The notes: generated from the letters alone by a model not told the origin. DNA of 64,000 nucleotides from Leguminivora glycinivorella (GCF_023078275.1 NC_062990.1:4045549-4109548), one strand, 5' to 3'; counted from the stretch's first letter, positions 53,157-62,098 are shown. Numbers and translations are program-made.

Positions 53157-54362
53157 TTAATTGTTCTTTCTCACTTTTCCAGTGAGAGGGCTATACTCAA
53201 ACATGGAGTCGTGGAGGATGAGACAGTAGGCTGCCACGTTGGTGGGGGTATCTTTTGTAAATTTCATTACCACACGTATGTCCACAATGCCAGAGTTGAA
53301 GGTGTCAGGCTGTCGTGACGTATCTATGACAACGAGAGCTCCATGAACCTTGTAATCATTTATACTCATCAATGGCGTAGGTACTGGTTTTCCATAATAC
53401 GAGCGTTGGAAATTAGCATACGCATTGTATTGCAGAGCCATAAAATCCTTGGAAAAGTCTGTGTTGAATGAGTCATACGGATAGCATTGCGAGTTTAGAT
53501 ATACACTACAATTTTGCAGATTGACATGGTCGAATTTACACGATGCCTTCTTTTTGTCGGTCTTACGTTCTTGCTGCAAGCCTATAATGACATAGCGCGG
53601 CTTCTCTAGCATGGTGCTCGTCTTAATCGACCACACATGTTCATCGACGCCGGCGGGTAGTGAGGGGTACTCATACAGTTCCCAGGTGCGAAAAGCTATG
53701 GGTATGGGTATGTCGTTTTCAACATATTGCATTAAGCGCAATTTCTCTCTATCCGATACCTTCACAACCGGCATACGCCAAACTATGCGCGTAATCGTGA
53801 CGTCAATCGGTGTAGAGTCCGCCGCTACAGTTGCGCAGTGTTCATTGGTGCTCGCCCTGTTCAATATCAATTCGTGCTTAGCGTTGACAATAACCTTTTT
53901 ATAATCCTCAGCAAATCCCAATAGGTGAGACAGGGGTACGGTGTAGCTGAAGTCGTTCTTTTTATCCACAATCACTTTATGCTTGCCATTGTTCCAAGAA
54001 GAGCTTTCCAAAGAATGTTCCATGTCTGTCCCGTACGAAACTAGACCCTTCATTGTAGTAGTGATACCACAGTTTTTAGTTCTATCAATTTCCACACCGT
54101 TCAACTCGTAACGCACATCTTGAAATAAAAACGCCATTGCATTGTTGATGATTTGCATGTCTTTTTCGAATTTGCCCTCAATCAGCAAGTAGCTTTCATG
54201 TGGGTATACAATAATATCCTGTCTATTGATGGCAATTCTCACCTCGTCATTGGTTTCGAACGAATTATTGTACGGGAGGTATGGATGAACCTCTATAGAT
54301 TCAATAGTGTCATCCACAATGACCCTCTCGCCAATGTTTAACATTGCACTCGCTTCGGACAT
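53157..54362 (-). CDS. Major capsid protein candidate (double jelly-roll, hexon-like)
   Basis: 401 residues. The N-terminal part (12-125) has DTIESIEVHPYLPYNNSF, NDEVRIAINRQDI and SYLLIEGKF strands; the C-terminal part has PRYVIIGLQQERK, FDHVNLQNCSVYLNSQCYPY, YANFQRSYYGK, GALVVIDTSRQ and SGIVDIRVVMKF. Two beta-rich halves fit the double-jelly-roll fold of Polinton capsid proteins, which would form the hexagonal capsomers. Its position next to the penton-like and protease genes agrees. It is shorter than the roughly 500-650 residues I expect for classical Polinton capsids. The ATG at 54362 overlaps the end of the upstream small gene by 25 bp. Confidence 0.8.
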   Translation of the reverse strand: MSEASAMLNIGERVIVDDTIESIEVHPYLPYNNSFETNDEVRIAINRQDIIVYPHESYLLIEGKFEKDMQIINNAMAFLFQDVRYELNGVEIDRTKNCGITTTMKGLVSYGTDMEHSLESSSWNNGKHKVIVDKKNDFSYTVPLSHLLGFAEDYKKVIVNAKHELILNRASTNEHCATVAADSTPIDVTITRIVWRMPVVKVSDREKLRLMQYVENDIPIPIAFRTWELYEYPSLPAGVDEHVWSIKTSTMLEKPRYVIIGLQQERKTDKKKASCKFDHVNLQNCSVYLNSQCYPYDSFNTDFSKDFMALQYNAYANFQRSYYGKPVPTPLMSINDYKVHGALVVIDTSRQPDTFNSGIVDIRVVMKFTKDTPTNVAAYCLILHDSMFEYSPLTGKVRKNN

Positions 54363-54598
54363 ATTTTATAGCCCAATTGTTGTAAAAATTGAGCGTTAGA
54401 TTTTGTCAATTTTATTATATTCCCGTTCCTTTGGGAAAAAGAAGTCGGCTGTGGTGGTGGTGGTGGTGGTGGTGACGGAGGTAGTAGTGTTGATGTGGGT
54501 TGAGGTGGCAGTGATGGTGGTAGTAATGTTACCTCGTTGGGAACTTGAACCCTACTAATATCATTAAAACCTACACCAAAGCTTTTATAGACAATCAT
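54338..54598 (-). CDS. Small proline-rich protein
   Basis: 86 residues: an N-terminal MIVYKSFGVGFNDISRVQVP, two proline-rich stretches (including PPPPPPP) and a C-terminal KLTKSNAQFLQQLGYKI. The order penton, this gene, capsid is compact: it begins 56 bp after the penton stop and overlaps the capsid start, which argues that it is real. The C-terminal short helix-like motif may be a capsid-binding peptide, but that is inference. Confidence 0.65.
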   Translation of the reverse strand: MIVYKSFGVGFNDISRVQVPNEVTLLPPSLPPQPTSTLLPPSPPPPPPPQPTSFSQRNGNIIKLTKSNAQFLQQLGYKICPKRVQC

Positions 54599-54653
54599 AT
54601 TTTATTTTTCCACAGATATATGTGTTAGCCGCCTACTGCTGCTGCTGCTGCTG

Positions 54654-55403
54654 CTAGACTTTTCTAATGTGAAGTCTGAGTGAAATGTTTTCACCGGCAA
54701 AATTTACCAAATTGCCGCGTTCGTTCACTATGCGCACTTCGATTCTCTGTATGTTGCTCAATGAGCGCTTCAGCGGTAGGTAGATAATATTGGTGGGGCA
54801 CTCGATAATCTGAAAGCCGGGCGGAACGTTTGGGGAGAATTCGTGAAGCACATGCGACGGCTTATTGTTGGTGAATGATCCTTCGACAATGTTGCACTCT
54901 ATTCTTATAGAATTAGTGATGAGAATCTCTATAGGGTGATCGGACTCGTACGTAGATCCCGGTTTGAGTATTCGCTTGGAGAAGCCGAAAAGTGGTGCGA
55001 TGCTATTCGGTTTTGTGAAATCCACCCCAACATTGGTCGGTGTTGTAATGCTAACCTTGGACGTGTTGGTGTTTGCTTCAATGTCCACAATGCAATCGGG
55101 GTCTAGGGGGCAGTTTTTTAAAATTTTCCTCTTTAAAAACTTAATAATATCGGTCAGCTCGTAAGCACCCTCTTTTACGGCGATCGTCTTTGTGCCGTAG
55201 TGAAATAGATTATTGCTCTTGTCCACGTTAGGTATAGAGTTGAAAGTTTTAAAATAGATTAAAGCACACTCGTACGACGCGTCCTTGTCGAGCTCTAGCG
55301 CTGGTAAATAATCCGCGTACAACTCTGACTTGTGACCGTCCAAACTGATTGTGAACGAAGAGAACTGCGATGAAGCGGATGATGATGATGATGATGATGA
55401 CAT
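54654..55403 (-). CDS. Minor capsid (penton-like, single jelly-roll) protein
   Basis: 249 residues. After an N-terminal serine run (MSSSSSSSSASS, encoded by TCA repeats) comes a beta-rich protein: FTISLDGHKSELYADYLPAL, ALIYFKTFNSIPNV, NLFHYGTKTI, IAPLFGFSKRIL, SIRIECNIVEGS, VLHEFSPNVPPGFQIIECP and a C-terminal NFAGENISLRLHIRKV. This pattern matches penton-type minor capsid proteins of adintovirus-like elements, expected at the capsid five-fold vertices. It is the middle member of the leftward structural gene cluster. The frame is intact. Confidence 0.83.
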   Translation of the reverse strand: MSSSSSSSSASSQFSSFTISLDGHKSELYADYLPALELDKDASYECALIYFKTFNSIPNVDKSNNLFHYGTKTIAVKEGAYELTDIIKFLKRKILKNCPLDPDCIVDIEANTNTSKVSITTPTNVGVDFTKPNSIAPLFGFSKRILKPGSTYESDHPIEILITNSIRIECNIVEGSFTNNKPSHVLHEFSPNVPPGFQIIECPTNIIYLPLKRSLSNIQRIEVRIVNERGNLVNFAGENISLRLHIRKV

Positions 55404-55469
55404 TGCACCGTCCGCAGTTAAAACCTATATGATTGTGAGACATGTAGAAATGAGGTATTTATAGCAGTG

Positions 55470-55504
<35 letters not shown>

Positions 55505-55553
55505 TGGTAAACTTACAAAAATAACAAACACATACTTCATCATAATTAATCAT
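55404..55553 (-). promoter_or_regulatory. Penton gene promoter and (GA)n spacer
   Basis: On the minus strand TATAAATA (55456-55463) is about 50 bp upstream of the penton ATG, with TCACA as a possible initiator near 55430-55436. A (GA)n run at about 55473-55501 lies further upstream. Confidence 0.55.
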
Positions 55554-56933
55554 TTAATGGTACATTAATTTAGCAGTATCGATTAAAAAATTCAAACACA
55601 AATGTCCACAGTTTTGCGCGTTGGACCTTTGAAAGCGTGTATAATTATACAAAATATGAACTGGAGGCTTCTGTTGAGGTGCTGCTGCTGCTGTTGCTAC
55701 TAAAAAAGCGTTGCGTGCCAACTCACTGACGACACCACCACCACCACCGGCAGCAACGTCAACGTCAACGGTAGCCGTTAACGGGGGCCGTGAACGTGAA
55801 CGGGGGCCGTAAACGGGGCCGTTAACGGGGCCGTTAACGGGGTCGTAAACGGGGCCGTTAGCGAAAACGGGGCTGTAACGGTTGCCGCCGCCACCGCTGC
55901 TGTTCATGTATCGCACAAACTCTATTGGAGGTCTCAAATCACCATAACTGTCAAAGTAGACACATTCGTTGCCCTTCTTCACGTACGCAGTCCAGTGAGT
56001 GCCTTCGTCGGTGTCCAAATTTAAAACGCCTGTTTCATTGATTCGTGGCCCAGTAGTCATTGGTAAGGTGTCTCTCATGAAGATACCTCTAAAATGGGGT
56101 ATTTTCATTTTTTTCACACACTTCATTATGTCAATATCCGTCAGAGGGCGCTTTGGTAAATTTAGTTTTTTTTTTTTTTGATAAGGTGTCATATAGAGTC
56201 CCATGCCGGTTCTGTACGGTCTCAAATATAGACCTTTTCCAACAGTGGCGCTTTGATTCCTCTTCACCATTTCGTAAATATTTTTCGCTGCCGTCGTCAC
56301 ACCCCCTGCTAGTGTGCCGGTCGCCGCCAAAGCCCCCAACAAAGGTATCAGCGGTAGAAATCCCCCTCTTTTAGGTATGGGGATCACACGAGGTGTTTTA
56401 ATTGTTTTACCCTTGACATACTTTCTCGCGGCTTGCACTGCTGCGTTGAGCAGAGTCTTGGAAGAAGGCGGTGTGGTGGCGGTGCGTCGCTGCTGCTGCT
56501 TCCTCCCACGACCTCCTCCTCCTCCCTTTATTCGTTTTTTCACAACATCGCGACTGTTTTTGATAACCCTCGAAAGGGGTAGTACACCCATACCGCGCTT
56601 CACCTTGTAATTCATGATTTTATTAACACCAAATGCGGCCAAACGCTCTGGGAAATTTTGCGTTTCACGCACGCGTCTCGCAGCAGCGTCTGCTAAAATC
56701 AAGTCGGCCTTATGACGTTCTTCTAAGGAGCGGTTTTGTCTGTATGCGATGTCGTGCTGTTTACAAGCTTCGTCCAGTCCGTTGACGCCTTTATCGCCGC
56801 GAGCTAATCGCTTGTCTAATTTAGTACCAGGCCCGCAGTAATTGTAGCCTGGGAGGTGAAGTTCAAATGGTAGTTTATTTATTAAGTTGTTTAGCAATCC
56901 ACGACCGCTTACTTTCTTGACTTTTCTCGGCAT
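55554..56933 (-). CDS. Fusion of parvovirus-type phospholipase A2 domain and adenovirus-type cysteine protease
   Basis: 459 residues. N-terminal PLA2: calcium loop YNYCGPGTKLD (30-40) and catalytic CKQHDIAY (His60-Asp61), as in parvovirus VP1, where it breaches endosomal membranes. A basic linker follows (KKRIKGGGGGRGRKQQQRR, 132-150), then a hydrophobic segment (191-212) and GKGLYLRPYRTGMGLYMTPY (233-252), like minor virion membrane-active proteins. The C-terminal adenain-like protease has His313 (GTHW), Asp328 (YFDSYG), likely oxyanion Gln435 and Cys442 (NCGHLC). It would cleave virion precursors. A low-complexity insert (344-428), partly from a 12-bp DNA minisatellite, separates the Asp from the Cys. 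An arthropod-style TATA at 56971-56980 and TCAGT just before the ATG support this start. Confidence 0.9.
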   Translation of the reverse strand: MPRKVKKVSGRGLLNNLINKLPFELHLPGYNYCGPGTKLDKRLARGDKGVNGLDEACKQHDIAYRQNRSLEERHKADLILADAAARRVRETQNFPERLAAFGVNKIMNYKVKRGMGVLPLSRVIKNSRDVVKKRIKGGGGGRGRKQQQRRTATTPPSSKTLLNAAVQAARKYVKGKTIKTPRVIPIPKRGGFLPLIPLLGALAATGTLAGGVTTAAKNIYEMVKRNQSATVGKGLYLRPYRTGMGLYMTPYQKKKKLNLPKRPLTDIDIMKCVKKMKIPHFRGIFMRDTLPMTTGPRINETGVLNLDTDEGTHWTAYVKKGNECVYFDSYGDLRPPIEFVRYMNSSGGGGNRYSPVFANGPVYDPVNGPVNGPVYGPRSRSRPPLTATVDVDVAAGGGGGVVSELARNAFLVATAAAAPQQKPPVHILYNYTRFQRSNAQNCGHLCLNFLIDTAKLMYH

Positions 56934-57011
56934 ACTGACTCTGCGAGGGTGTTGCGTCTACTTAAGTACCTATATATATATTCTTCTTCTTCTTCTCTTT
57001 ACGAAGGAACT
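56934..57011 (-). promoter_or_regulatory. Core promoter of the PLA2-protease gene
   Basis: On the minus strand TATATATATA (56971-56980) lies 32-40 bp upstream of GTCAGT, which abuts the ATG at 56933. If transcription starts in TCAGT, the leader is only a few bases. Confidence 0.55.
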
Positions 57012-57115
57012 TTAATGTTTATCCACATGGCAGCGGAAACTACCCATCCAGCAATTGTAAGGACAATCGCACACGTCATCGTTTTCATCGTCCTCCTCCT
57101 CCTCCTCCCCTTCCA

Positions 57116-57147
<32 letters not shown>

Positions 57148-57629
57148 TCTGACGCCGACGATGATACCTCTTCATCGCCCTCGTCCAACGCATGACCACC
57201 TTTAAAAACACTCCCATGTGGTTTCTTCATACCATGCTCCTCCTCCTCCTCCTCCTCCTTCTCCTCCGCAGATGTGCAGAATGTTACCTTTCGGTTGCTT
57301 TTATTTATTTTTTTAATTTTAGAAGGATCAATGTATTCTGAATTGGTGCTAGTAGTAGTAGTAGTAGTAGTACACTCTGGACAATGCATGCGTAGGAATC
57401 CTGGCAAATCAAGCGCTGAGTCTCGCTCCCAGTTTTTCACATGTTCTTTACAATAAAAGTATTGTTGTACATCGGGATCATCTCTCAAATGTTTAGGTAG
57501 TATCTTTTCCCAGTAACGAATTTTATACTTGAGAAATTTTAAAAGAATTCTTTTATTCATATGCTTTAAATCCTCCAATGTGATATTCTCGCAGAGTTCA
57601 TCTCCTTCCATCATTGACAATGGATTCAT
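57012..57629 (-). CDS. Unknown acidic, Cys-containing protein
   Basis: I use the Met of MNPLSMMEGDEL (57629) rather than the upstream one at 57728, because the latter would overlap the divergent ATPase start and promoter; this gives 205 residues. The N-terminal 80 residues are helical and charged (LEDLKHMNKRILLKFLKYKI), with a possible zinc cluster YCKEH...MHCPEC. Thr and Glu runs from microsatellites follow, and a cysteine-rich C-terminus (VCDCPYNCWMGSFRCHVD). No family recognised. It may bind nucleic acid or zinc. It is divergent from the ATPase with an 81-bp gap. Confidence 0.65.
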
Positions 57630-57710
57630 GCTGTTGCTGTGTGTAGAAATTGATTGATTAAAAAATAGGTATAAAACAAACGTCTGAACCTCAACGTAGA
57701 TCAGAACAGA
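57630..57710 (+). promoter_or_regulatory. Divergent promoter region upstream of the ATPase gene
   Basis: TATAAAA at 57670-57676 with TCAGA at 57701-57705 about 30 bp downstream, then ATG at 57711: a compact core promoter for the rightward genes. The left-reading gene starts at 57629. Confidence 0.6.
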
Positions 57711-58409
57711 ATGAAACTTAGAAAACAAAACACGTCTCTTAAAATACGCTCATGGGATTTCCACAACGTGAGCGGCATGCAGTCGAAACAGAAGAGTAAG
57801 CATGGTGCTTTGTTGCCTAATAGCATTCGCTGTCTCATAAGCGGACCGTCGGGATGTGGTAAAACAAACGTTTTACTCACACTATTGCTAGAACCGGATG
57901 GTTTAAAGTTTCTCAATGTGTATCTGTATTCCAAATCACTCGCACAACCAAAATATGTTTTCCTAAATGAAATACTCAGTAAGGTGGATGATTTATCGTT
58001 TTATACGTTTGACGATAAGAGTGATGTCATACCTCCAAATGAGGCTAGTGAAAATAGTGTGGTCATATTCGATGATGTCGCCTTACAGGACCAGGACACG
58101 ATCCGTCAATACTTCGCCATGGGGCGTCACAGACAGTTGGACTGCTTTTATCTCTGCCAAACTTACAGCAAGATACCTAAACAGTTGGTGAGGGATAATG
58201 CCAATTTAATATTACTGTTTAAGCAAGACGACCTAAATTTACGTCATGCCTACAATGACCATGTCAACACAGACATGTCGTGGGAACAATTCAAAAAAGT
58301 TTGTGAAACATGTTGGAGTGAAAAGCATTCATTTCTAACTATTGATAAGGAGAAAGAAACGGACAAGGGTCGATATCGCAAATGTTTCGATTATGCTATA
58401 ATAGTGTAA
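57711..58409 (+). CDS. DNA-packaging ATPase (FtsK/HerA, A32-like)
   Basis: 232 residues. Walker A GPSGCGKT (45-52) and Walker B SVVIFDDV (116-123), followed by a sensor-like CFYLCQTYSKIPKQLVRDN and LILLFKQDDLN. This architecture is the Polinton/poxvirus A32-type ATPase that drives genome packaging into the capsid. Length is normal and no frame break is seen. It is the first gene of the rightward block, 64 bp before the next gene. Confidence 0.92.
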   Translation: MKLRKQNTSLKIRSWDFHNVSGMQSKQKSKHGALLPNSIRCLISGPSGCGKTNVLLTLLLEPDGLKFLNVYLYSKSLAQPKYVFLNEILSKVDDLSFYTFDDKSDVIPPNEASENSVVIFDDVALQDQDTIRQYFAMGRHRQLDCFYLCQTYSKIPKQLVRDNANLILLFKQDDLNLRHAYNDHVNTDMSWEQFKKVCETCWSEKHSFLTIDKEKETDKGRYRKCFDYAIIV

Positions 58410-58472
58410 GTGAATTTGTGATGTATATATATATATGTTAGCCGTATTATTGTTTTTAATTCATTTTCAAAT

Positions 58473-59574
58473 ATGTCGTCTGAGGGTGCAGATCGTCCGT
58501 TTGGAGACAAACAATTAAAAAGAAAATTATTAAAATCTGTAGATTCTGTCAAGAAAAAATTGAAATTGCTTCAATCGAACCAAGCTCAGCTGTCCACTTC
58601 ACTCGAAGAAACATTTCAACCCATTACAAAGCCTCTCAATGTTTTAATATCAGAGACGAGAAATGTCAAGAAGAAGAGCAGCAGCAGCGTTGACAACCCT
58701 GATACCAACACACCACCACAACCACTGCCTATTAAGCGGGAAAAATCAACATTGTCCACGTTGGTAAAGGAGAAGCAGAGAAAGAATATTCGAAAAAAAT
58801 AGAACAGCTGTTTGAAAAGGACGACGATGAAGAGGATAATTTGAGCAGCGTTCCCCTAACACCACCCCCAATAAAGAGGTGATGATGGATCGGGAGGATG
58901 AGCAGTCTGATGATGATGATGATGATGAAGTTGGATATGAAAGCAGTGTTGATGACCCACCAATGTATGAAACCCCGAAAACGAAACGGAAATCGCAATC
59001 GCCACTGATTAAAAAGATCGCTGCCGGGGTCAAGATACCATTCGGCGTCTACACCAAATCTGGACAGTTATTTATCGGGAACAGCCCCATAACTCTGTCC
59101 CATGATGATAAATCTTTCACCGTTCAAGGAGTATCTTATTCTCTCACACAAGGTTTAAGGGAATTGTTATTTAAAAAAACAATGGATCATAAACTGATCA
59201 CTGTCAATGACACCACTCACTATGCTCAGATTGTGGATATGACGCACGCGCATCGGCGAGGCTTCTTAGCGTCGGAGCAAATACAGGGCGATAGGAGTGA
59301 CAAATATAATAGGTATATCAAACCTTTTGTCATGAAACAGAATAGATTGGCTAAAGTGGGTGGACGTCTCAAAGCGTCAAAAGCCTTAATTAGACCCCTC
59401 GAAACGAAACAGTACTATTCTGACACTGACATCGTTTACTGGAACGATCCCAATGAGCTTGTAGATCGCCTGCGTTTACTTATCGCATCACAGAGTGCCG
59501 GTAATACAAATCATACTAACGAAATAAACGCTATTCGGGAGGAGCTTATGGAAGCTGGGATCATTATAAAGTAA
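58473..59574 (+). pseudogene. DUF8207-like gene, split by frame breaks
   Basis: The N-terminal part (58473-58802) has DKQLKRKLLKSVDSVKKKLK and FQPITKPLNVLI, a coiled-coil-like start. The C-terminal part (open from about 58864, ATG 58882, to 59574) has IPFGVYTKSGQLFIGNS, SLTQGLRELLFKK and YWNDPNELVDRLRLLIASQS with EINAIREELMEAG. As I recall, DUF8207 proteins combine both parts in one chain, so this is one gene. The first break is at an A7 run just before TAG (58794-58802); the next frame stays open only to 58880, where a second shift of the same sense is needed. Function unknown; commonly found in insect Polinton-like elements. Confidence 0.8.
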
Positions 59575-59615
59575 AATAAAACCAGAACACTCGGTGTAAT
59601 TTTCTCATTTTCATC

Positions 59616-60446
59616 ATGCCAATCAACAAGTTCGGTCAGTACTTGCAAAAAGGTGGCCACGAATCGTTTTCAATCTCTGAAAACGTATTGGGTAGTAGTA
59701 GTAGAAGTGGTGACAACATCGATTGCGGTGAGAAAAGACTCATCAACCTATCGCCTGGCAAAGATTTGGAAGACGCCACTACTTTATTTCAATTGCAGCG
59801 GGAGGTGAATAAAATAAATATAGTGATTACAAATAATCATAAATTCACCAATCTATTAATACCTAGAGTTATAGCAATCGAAGAATCGCTGGGAATAAAA
59901 CCTCCAGGTCAATATACTCCACACGCTGTGACCACTGACGGTGCAACTACTACTACTACTACTACTACTACTACCAGACCCATAACAGCTCATACTGTGG
60001 TTTCCACAATCACCCCCGCTACTGGCGGCAGAGTACCTAAACCATCTAAACCATCTAAACCATCTCTACCACCCATTGGTTACGAGACAGCAGCAGCAGC
60101 AGCATTTGGTAAAACTAAAAAAAGGCCACGGGAAACGGAACACTACAACAACGATACATTACCAATACCAGGTGAATTTGTGGAGATAGAAAACATTATC
60201 TCGCCATCGGTACCACCACCACCACCCATTGGTAGCAAGGAGGAGGAGGACGAGGGATACTACCACGTTGAGATACCTATACCAGTGGAGATTGAAAACA
60301 GTAACAAACCGACATCTCTTCCAACACCGCCTGCGCCACTACAACCCTCGAATGAAGCAGCAGCTAGTGAGGTGGATTACATCTTGGACGAGGACTACAT
60401 TAGCGCAGTTGATTCTAGTTCAAGTAAAAAAGCGCGCATATTGTAA
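59616..60446 (+). CDS. Fibre-like virion protein candidate
   Basis: 276 residues. The N-terminal MPINKFGQYL and a segment IDCGEKRLINLSPGKDLEDA, then FQLQREVNKI, resemble the repeating 'residual N-L/N-V, D-A' motif of tail-fibre and fibre-like proteins. The rest is low-complexity: Thr run, PSKPSKPSKPS, poly-Ala, poly-Pro and an acidic C-terminus. A spike or fibre role is inference from that short motif and the position between capsid-related genes and the integrase. The frame is intact. It ends 2 bp before the integrase ATG. Confidence 0.65.
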   Translation: MPINKFGQYLQKGGHESFSISENVLGSSSRSGDNIDCGEKRLINLSPGKDLEDATTLFQLQREVNKINIVITNNHKFTNLLIPRVIAIEESLGIKPPGQYTPHAVTTDGATTTTTTTTTTRPITAHTVVSTITPATGGRVPKPSKPSKPSLPPIGYETAAAAAFGKTKKRPRETEHYNNDTLPIPGEFVEIENIISPSVPPPPPIGSKEEEDEGYYHVEIPIPVEIENSNKPTSLPTPPAPLQPSNEAAASEVDYILDEDYISAVDSSSSKKARIL

Positions 60447-60448
60447 AT

Positions 60449-61363
60449 ATGAGTAAAGCCGATGTCGTCAAGGAAATACATAAAAACGCTAGAAAAAATT
60501 TCGCACGAAGGCGTTTCATACAGAGAGGGTTGGATGATACTTGGCAGATCGATCTTATCGATTTGCAAAAATACTCGAGAGATAACGGTGGATATAAATA
60601 CATATTGGTGTGTATAGACACATTCTCAAAGTATTTATGGCTACAACCGCTAAAGTCTAAAAATAAAAGCGATGTTTCAAATGCCATGAAGCGAATTCTG
60701 AGCGGTAAAAGACATCCTAAGAATCTACAATCAGACTCTGGCAAGGAATTCTATAATACTGATTTTCACAATCTCATGACTAAAAACAACATAAATCACT
60801 ACTCCACTTACACCGTCATGAAAGCTTCAATCGCCGAGCGTGTAATAAAAACAATAAAACATTGGATGTGGCAGTCGTTCAGCTTTAATGGATCATATAA
60901 TTGGACAAGACTTATAGAGGATCTCGCAGAGCGGTACAATAAAAAGATTCACTCCACCATTGGCATGTCGCCGGCGAATGTAAACAAAAGGAACTCTAAA
61001 GAACTACTTCGCACGGTTTATAATCATATTAAAATTAAACCGTCTGCTAAATATAAAGTGGGTGATTATGTGAGGATAAGCAAGTACAAGTCAACCTTCG
61101 CCAAGGGTTATACAGCTAATTGGACTGCCGAAATATTTCAGATTGTTAAAGTGAAAACTACTGAACCCACAACTTATTTATTGCAAGATGCAAAAAAAGA
61201 ACCCATCTCTGGCTGTTTCTACGAACAAGAACTGCAAAAAGTTAAAGATCCTAACATTTACCTAGTTGAAAAGGTATTGAAGCGCAAGGGCAATAAAGTT
61301 TGTGTGAAATGGTTGGGTTTAAACGAAACATCTTGGATTGATAAGAATAATGTTGTAAATTGA
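60449..61363 (+). CDS. int: Retrovirus-type integrase with C-terminal chromodomain
   Basis: 304 residues. The catalytic rve core has Asp in WQIDLIDLQKY (about 33-43), Asp in LQSDSGKEF (about 95), and Glu in SIAERVIKTIKHW (about 129), the D-D-E triad. A basic linker and an SH3-like region (KYKVGDYVRISKYK) are followed by a chromodomain-like tail (YLVEKVLKRKGNKVCVKWLG). It would insert the element into host DNA, the chromodomain perhaps guiding it to chromatin. A zinc-binding N-terminal HHCC domain is not evident. Overlap-free but only 2 bp after the fibre-like gene. Confidence 0.94.
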   Translation: MSKADVVKEIHKNARKNFARRRFIQRGLDDTWQIDLIDLQKYSRDNGGYKYILVCIDTFSKYLWLQPLKSKNKSDVSNAMKRILSGKRHPKNLQSDSGKEFYNTDFHNLMTKNNINHYSTYTVMKASIAERVIKTIKHWMWQSFSFNGSYNWTRLIEDLAERYNKKIHSTIGMSPANVNKRNSKELLRTVYNHIKIKPSAKYKVGDYVRISKYKSTFAKGYTANWTAEIFQIVKVKTTEPTTYLLQDAKKEPISGCFYEQELQKVKDPNIYLVEKVLKRKGNKVCVKWLGLNETSWIDKNNVVN

Positions 61364-61565
61364 AATTAATAAAATGTTGTAAAATAAAAAATAAAACCTT
61401 TCATTGAAACCCTTCCTTTTCAGGTAAAAAGAAAAACAAACAGCATTTATACAGACACACACACGTTTAATAAAATTAAATAAAAGATATTACTAACAAA
61501 AAAAAAATATAGACATAGGTACATATTCGCATTTGCATAATCATAATTACATACTATACTACAAA
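61364..61565. terminator. Convergent 3' ends with polyadenylation signals
   Basis: Several AATAAA-type signals follow the integrase (61364-61396), and reversed ones (TTTATTG/TTTAATAAAA context near 61483) serve the gene arriving from the right. A CA-rich patch (61461-61470) lies between. Confidence 0.6.
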
Positions 61566-61973
61566 TTACATAATCATATGATCACCTACTGCGAGCATAA
61601 CACATTGGCATAGTGTATTCGCCCCCTGCGTCGTATAGGGCCCCTTTACTTCGAACACATCAGAGGGAAAAGTTTTTATTAATTTAATGAACTGATTGTA
61701 GTTGACGTTTATATCTCCGGTAGTACATTCTATATGATCTGATAGAGCCCTCCACATTTCGTGGAGGGCATAATATTTTTCATCTTGAAACTTAAAGTGT
61801 AACGCTCGTAGAATGAGCGTCACTTTCATCGTTAGACAATAAATGGCGATTTCACATCGCCATAACGATAAAAGTGAGAATCGTTCTAATTCTTGAATCG
61901 TTATGCCCTTTATCTTATCTAATCTCTCTCGAGATGATGATGATGATGATGATGATGTACACGACGACGACAT
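61566..61973 (-). CDS. Unknown Polinton-element protein, serine-run N-terminus
   Basis: I take the Met of MSSSCTSSSSSSSS (61973), giving 135 residues; an upstream Met at 62060 would add 29 residues of CA-repeat origin (RVRVRV). The core contains TIQELERFSLLSLWRCEIAI and NYNQFIKLIKTFPSDVFEV. Composition is well mixed after the serine run, so it is likely a real protein. No family recognised. Reads leftward toward the integrase. Confidence 0.6.
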   Translation of the reverse strand: MSSSCTSSSSSSSSRERLDKIKGITIQELERFSLLSLWRCEIAIYCLTMKVTLILRALHFKFQDEKYYALHEMWRALSDHIECTTGDINVNYNQFIKLIKTFPSDVFEVKGPYTTQGANTLCQCVMLAVGDHMIM

Positions 61974-62098
61974 GATAGTTCTGCAACAATAATTTTGTGT
62001 AAATCTATAGCACTTAATTAATAACACCTTTTTGTTCAAAACACGCACACGCACACGCACACAACACGCACTGATAGTTCGGGAGAGGGTGGTGAGCT

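Noticed and set aside
57630..57728. Upstream start for the divergent Cys-rich gene
   Set aside because: It would cross the ATPase promoter and start codon; the Met at 57629 leaves a normal divergent spacer.
58790..58882. Programmed -1 frameshift as the sole explanation for the split DUF8207-like gene
   Set aside because: A second, separate shift is required downstream, so indels or assembly errors are simpler.
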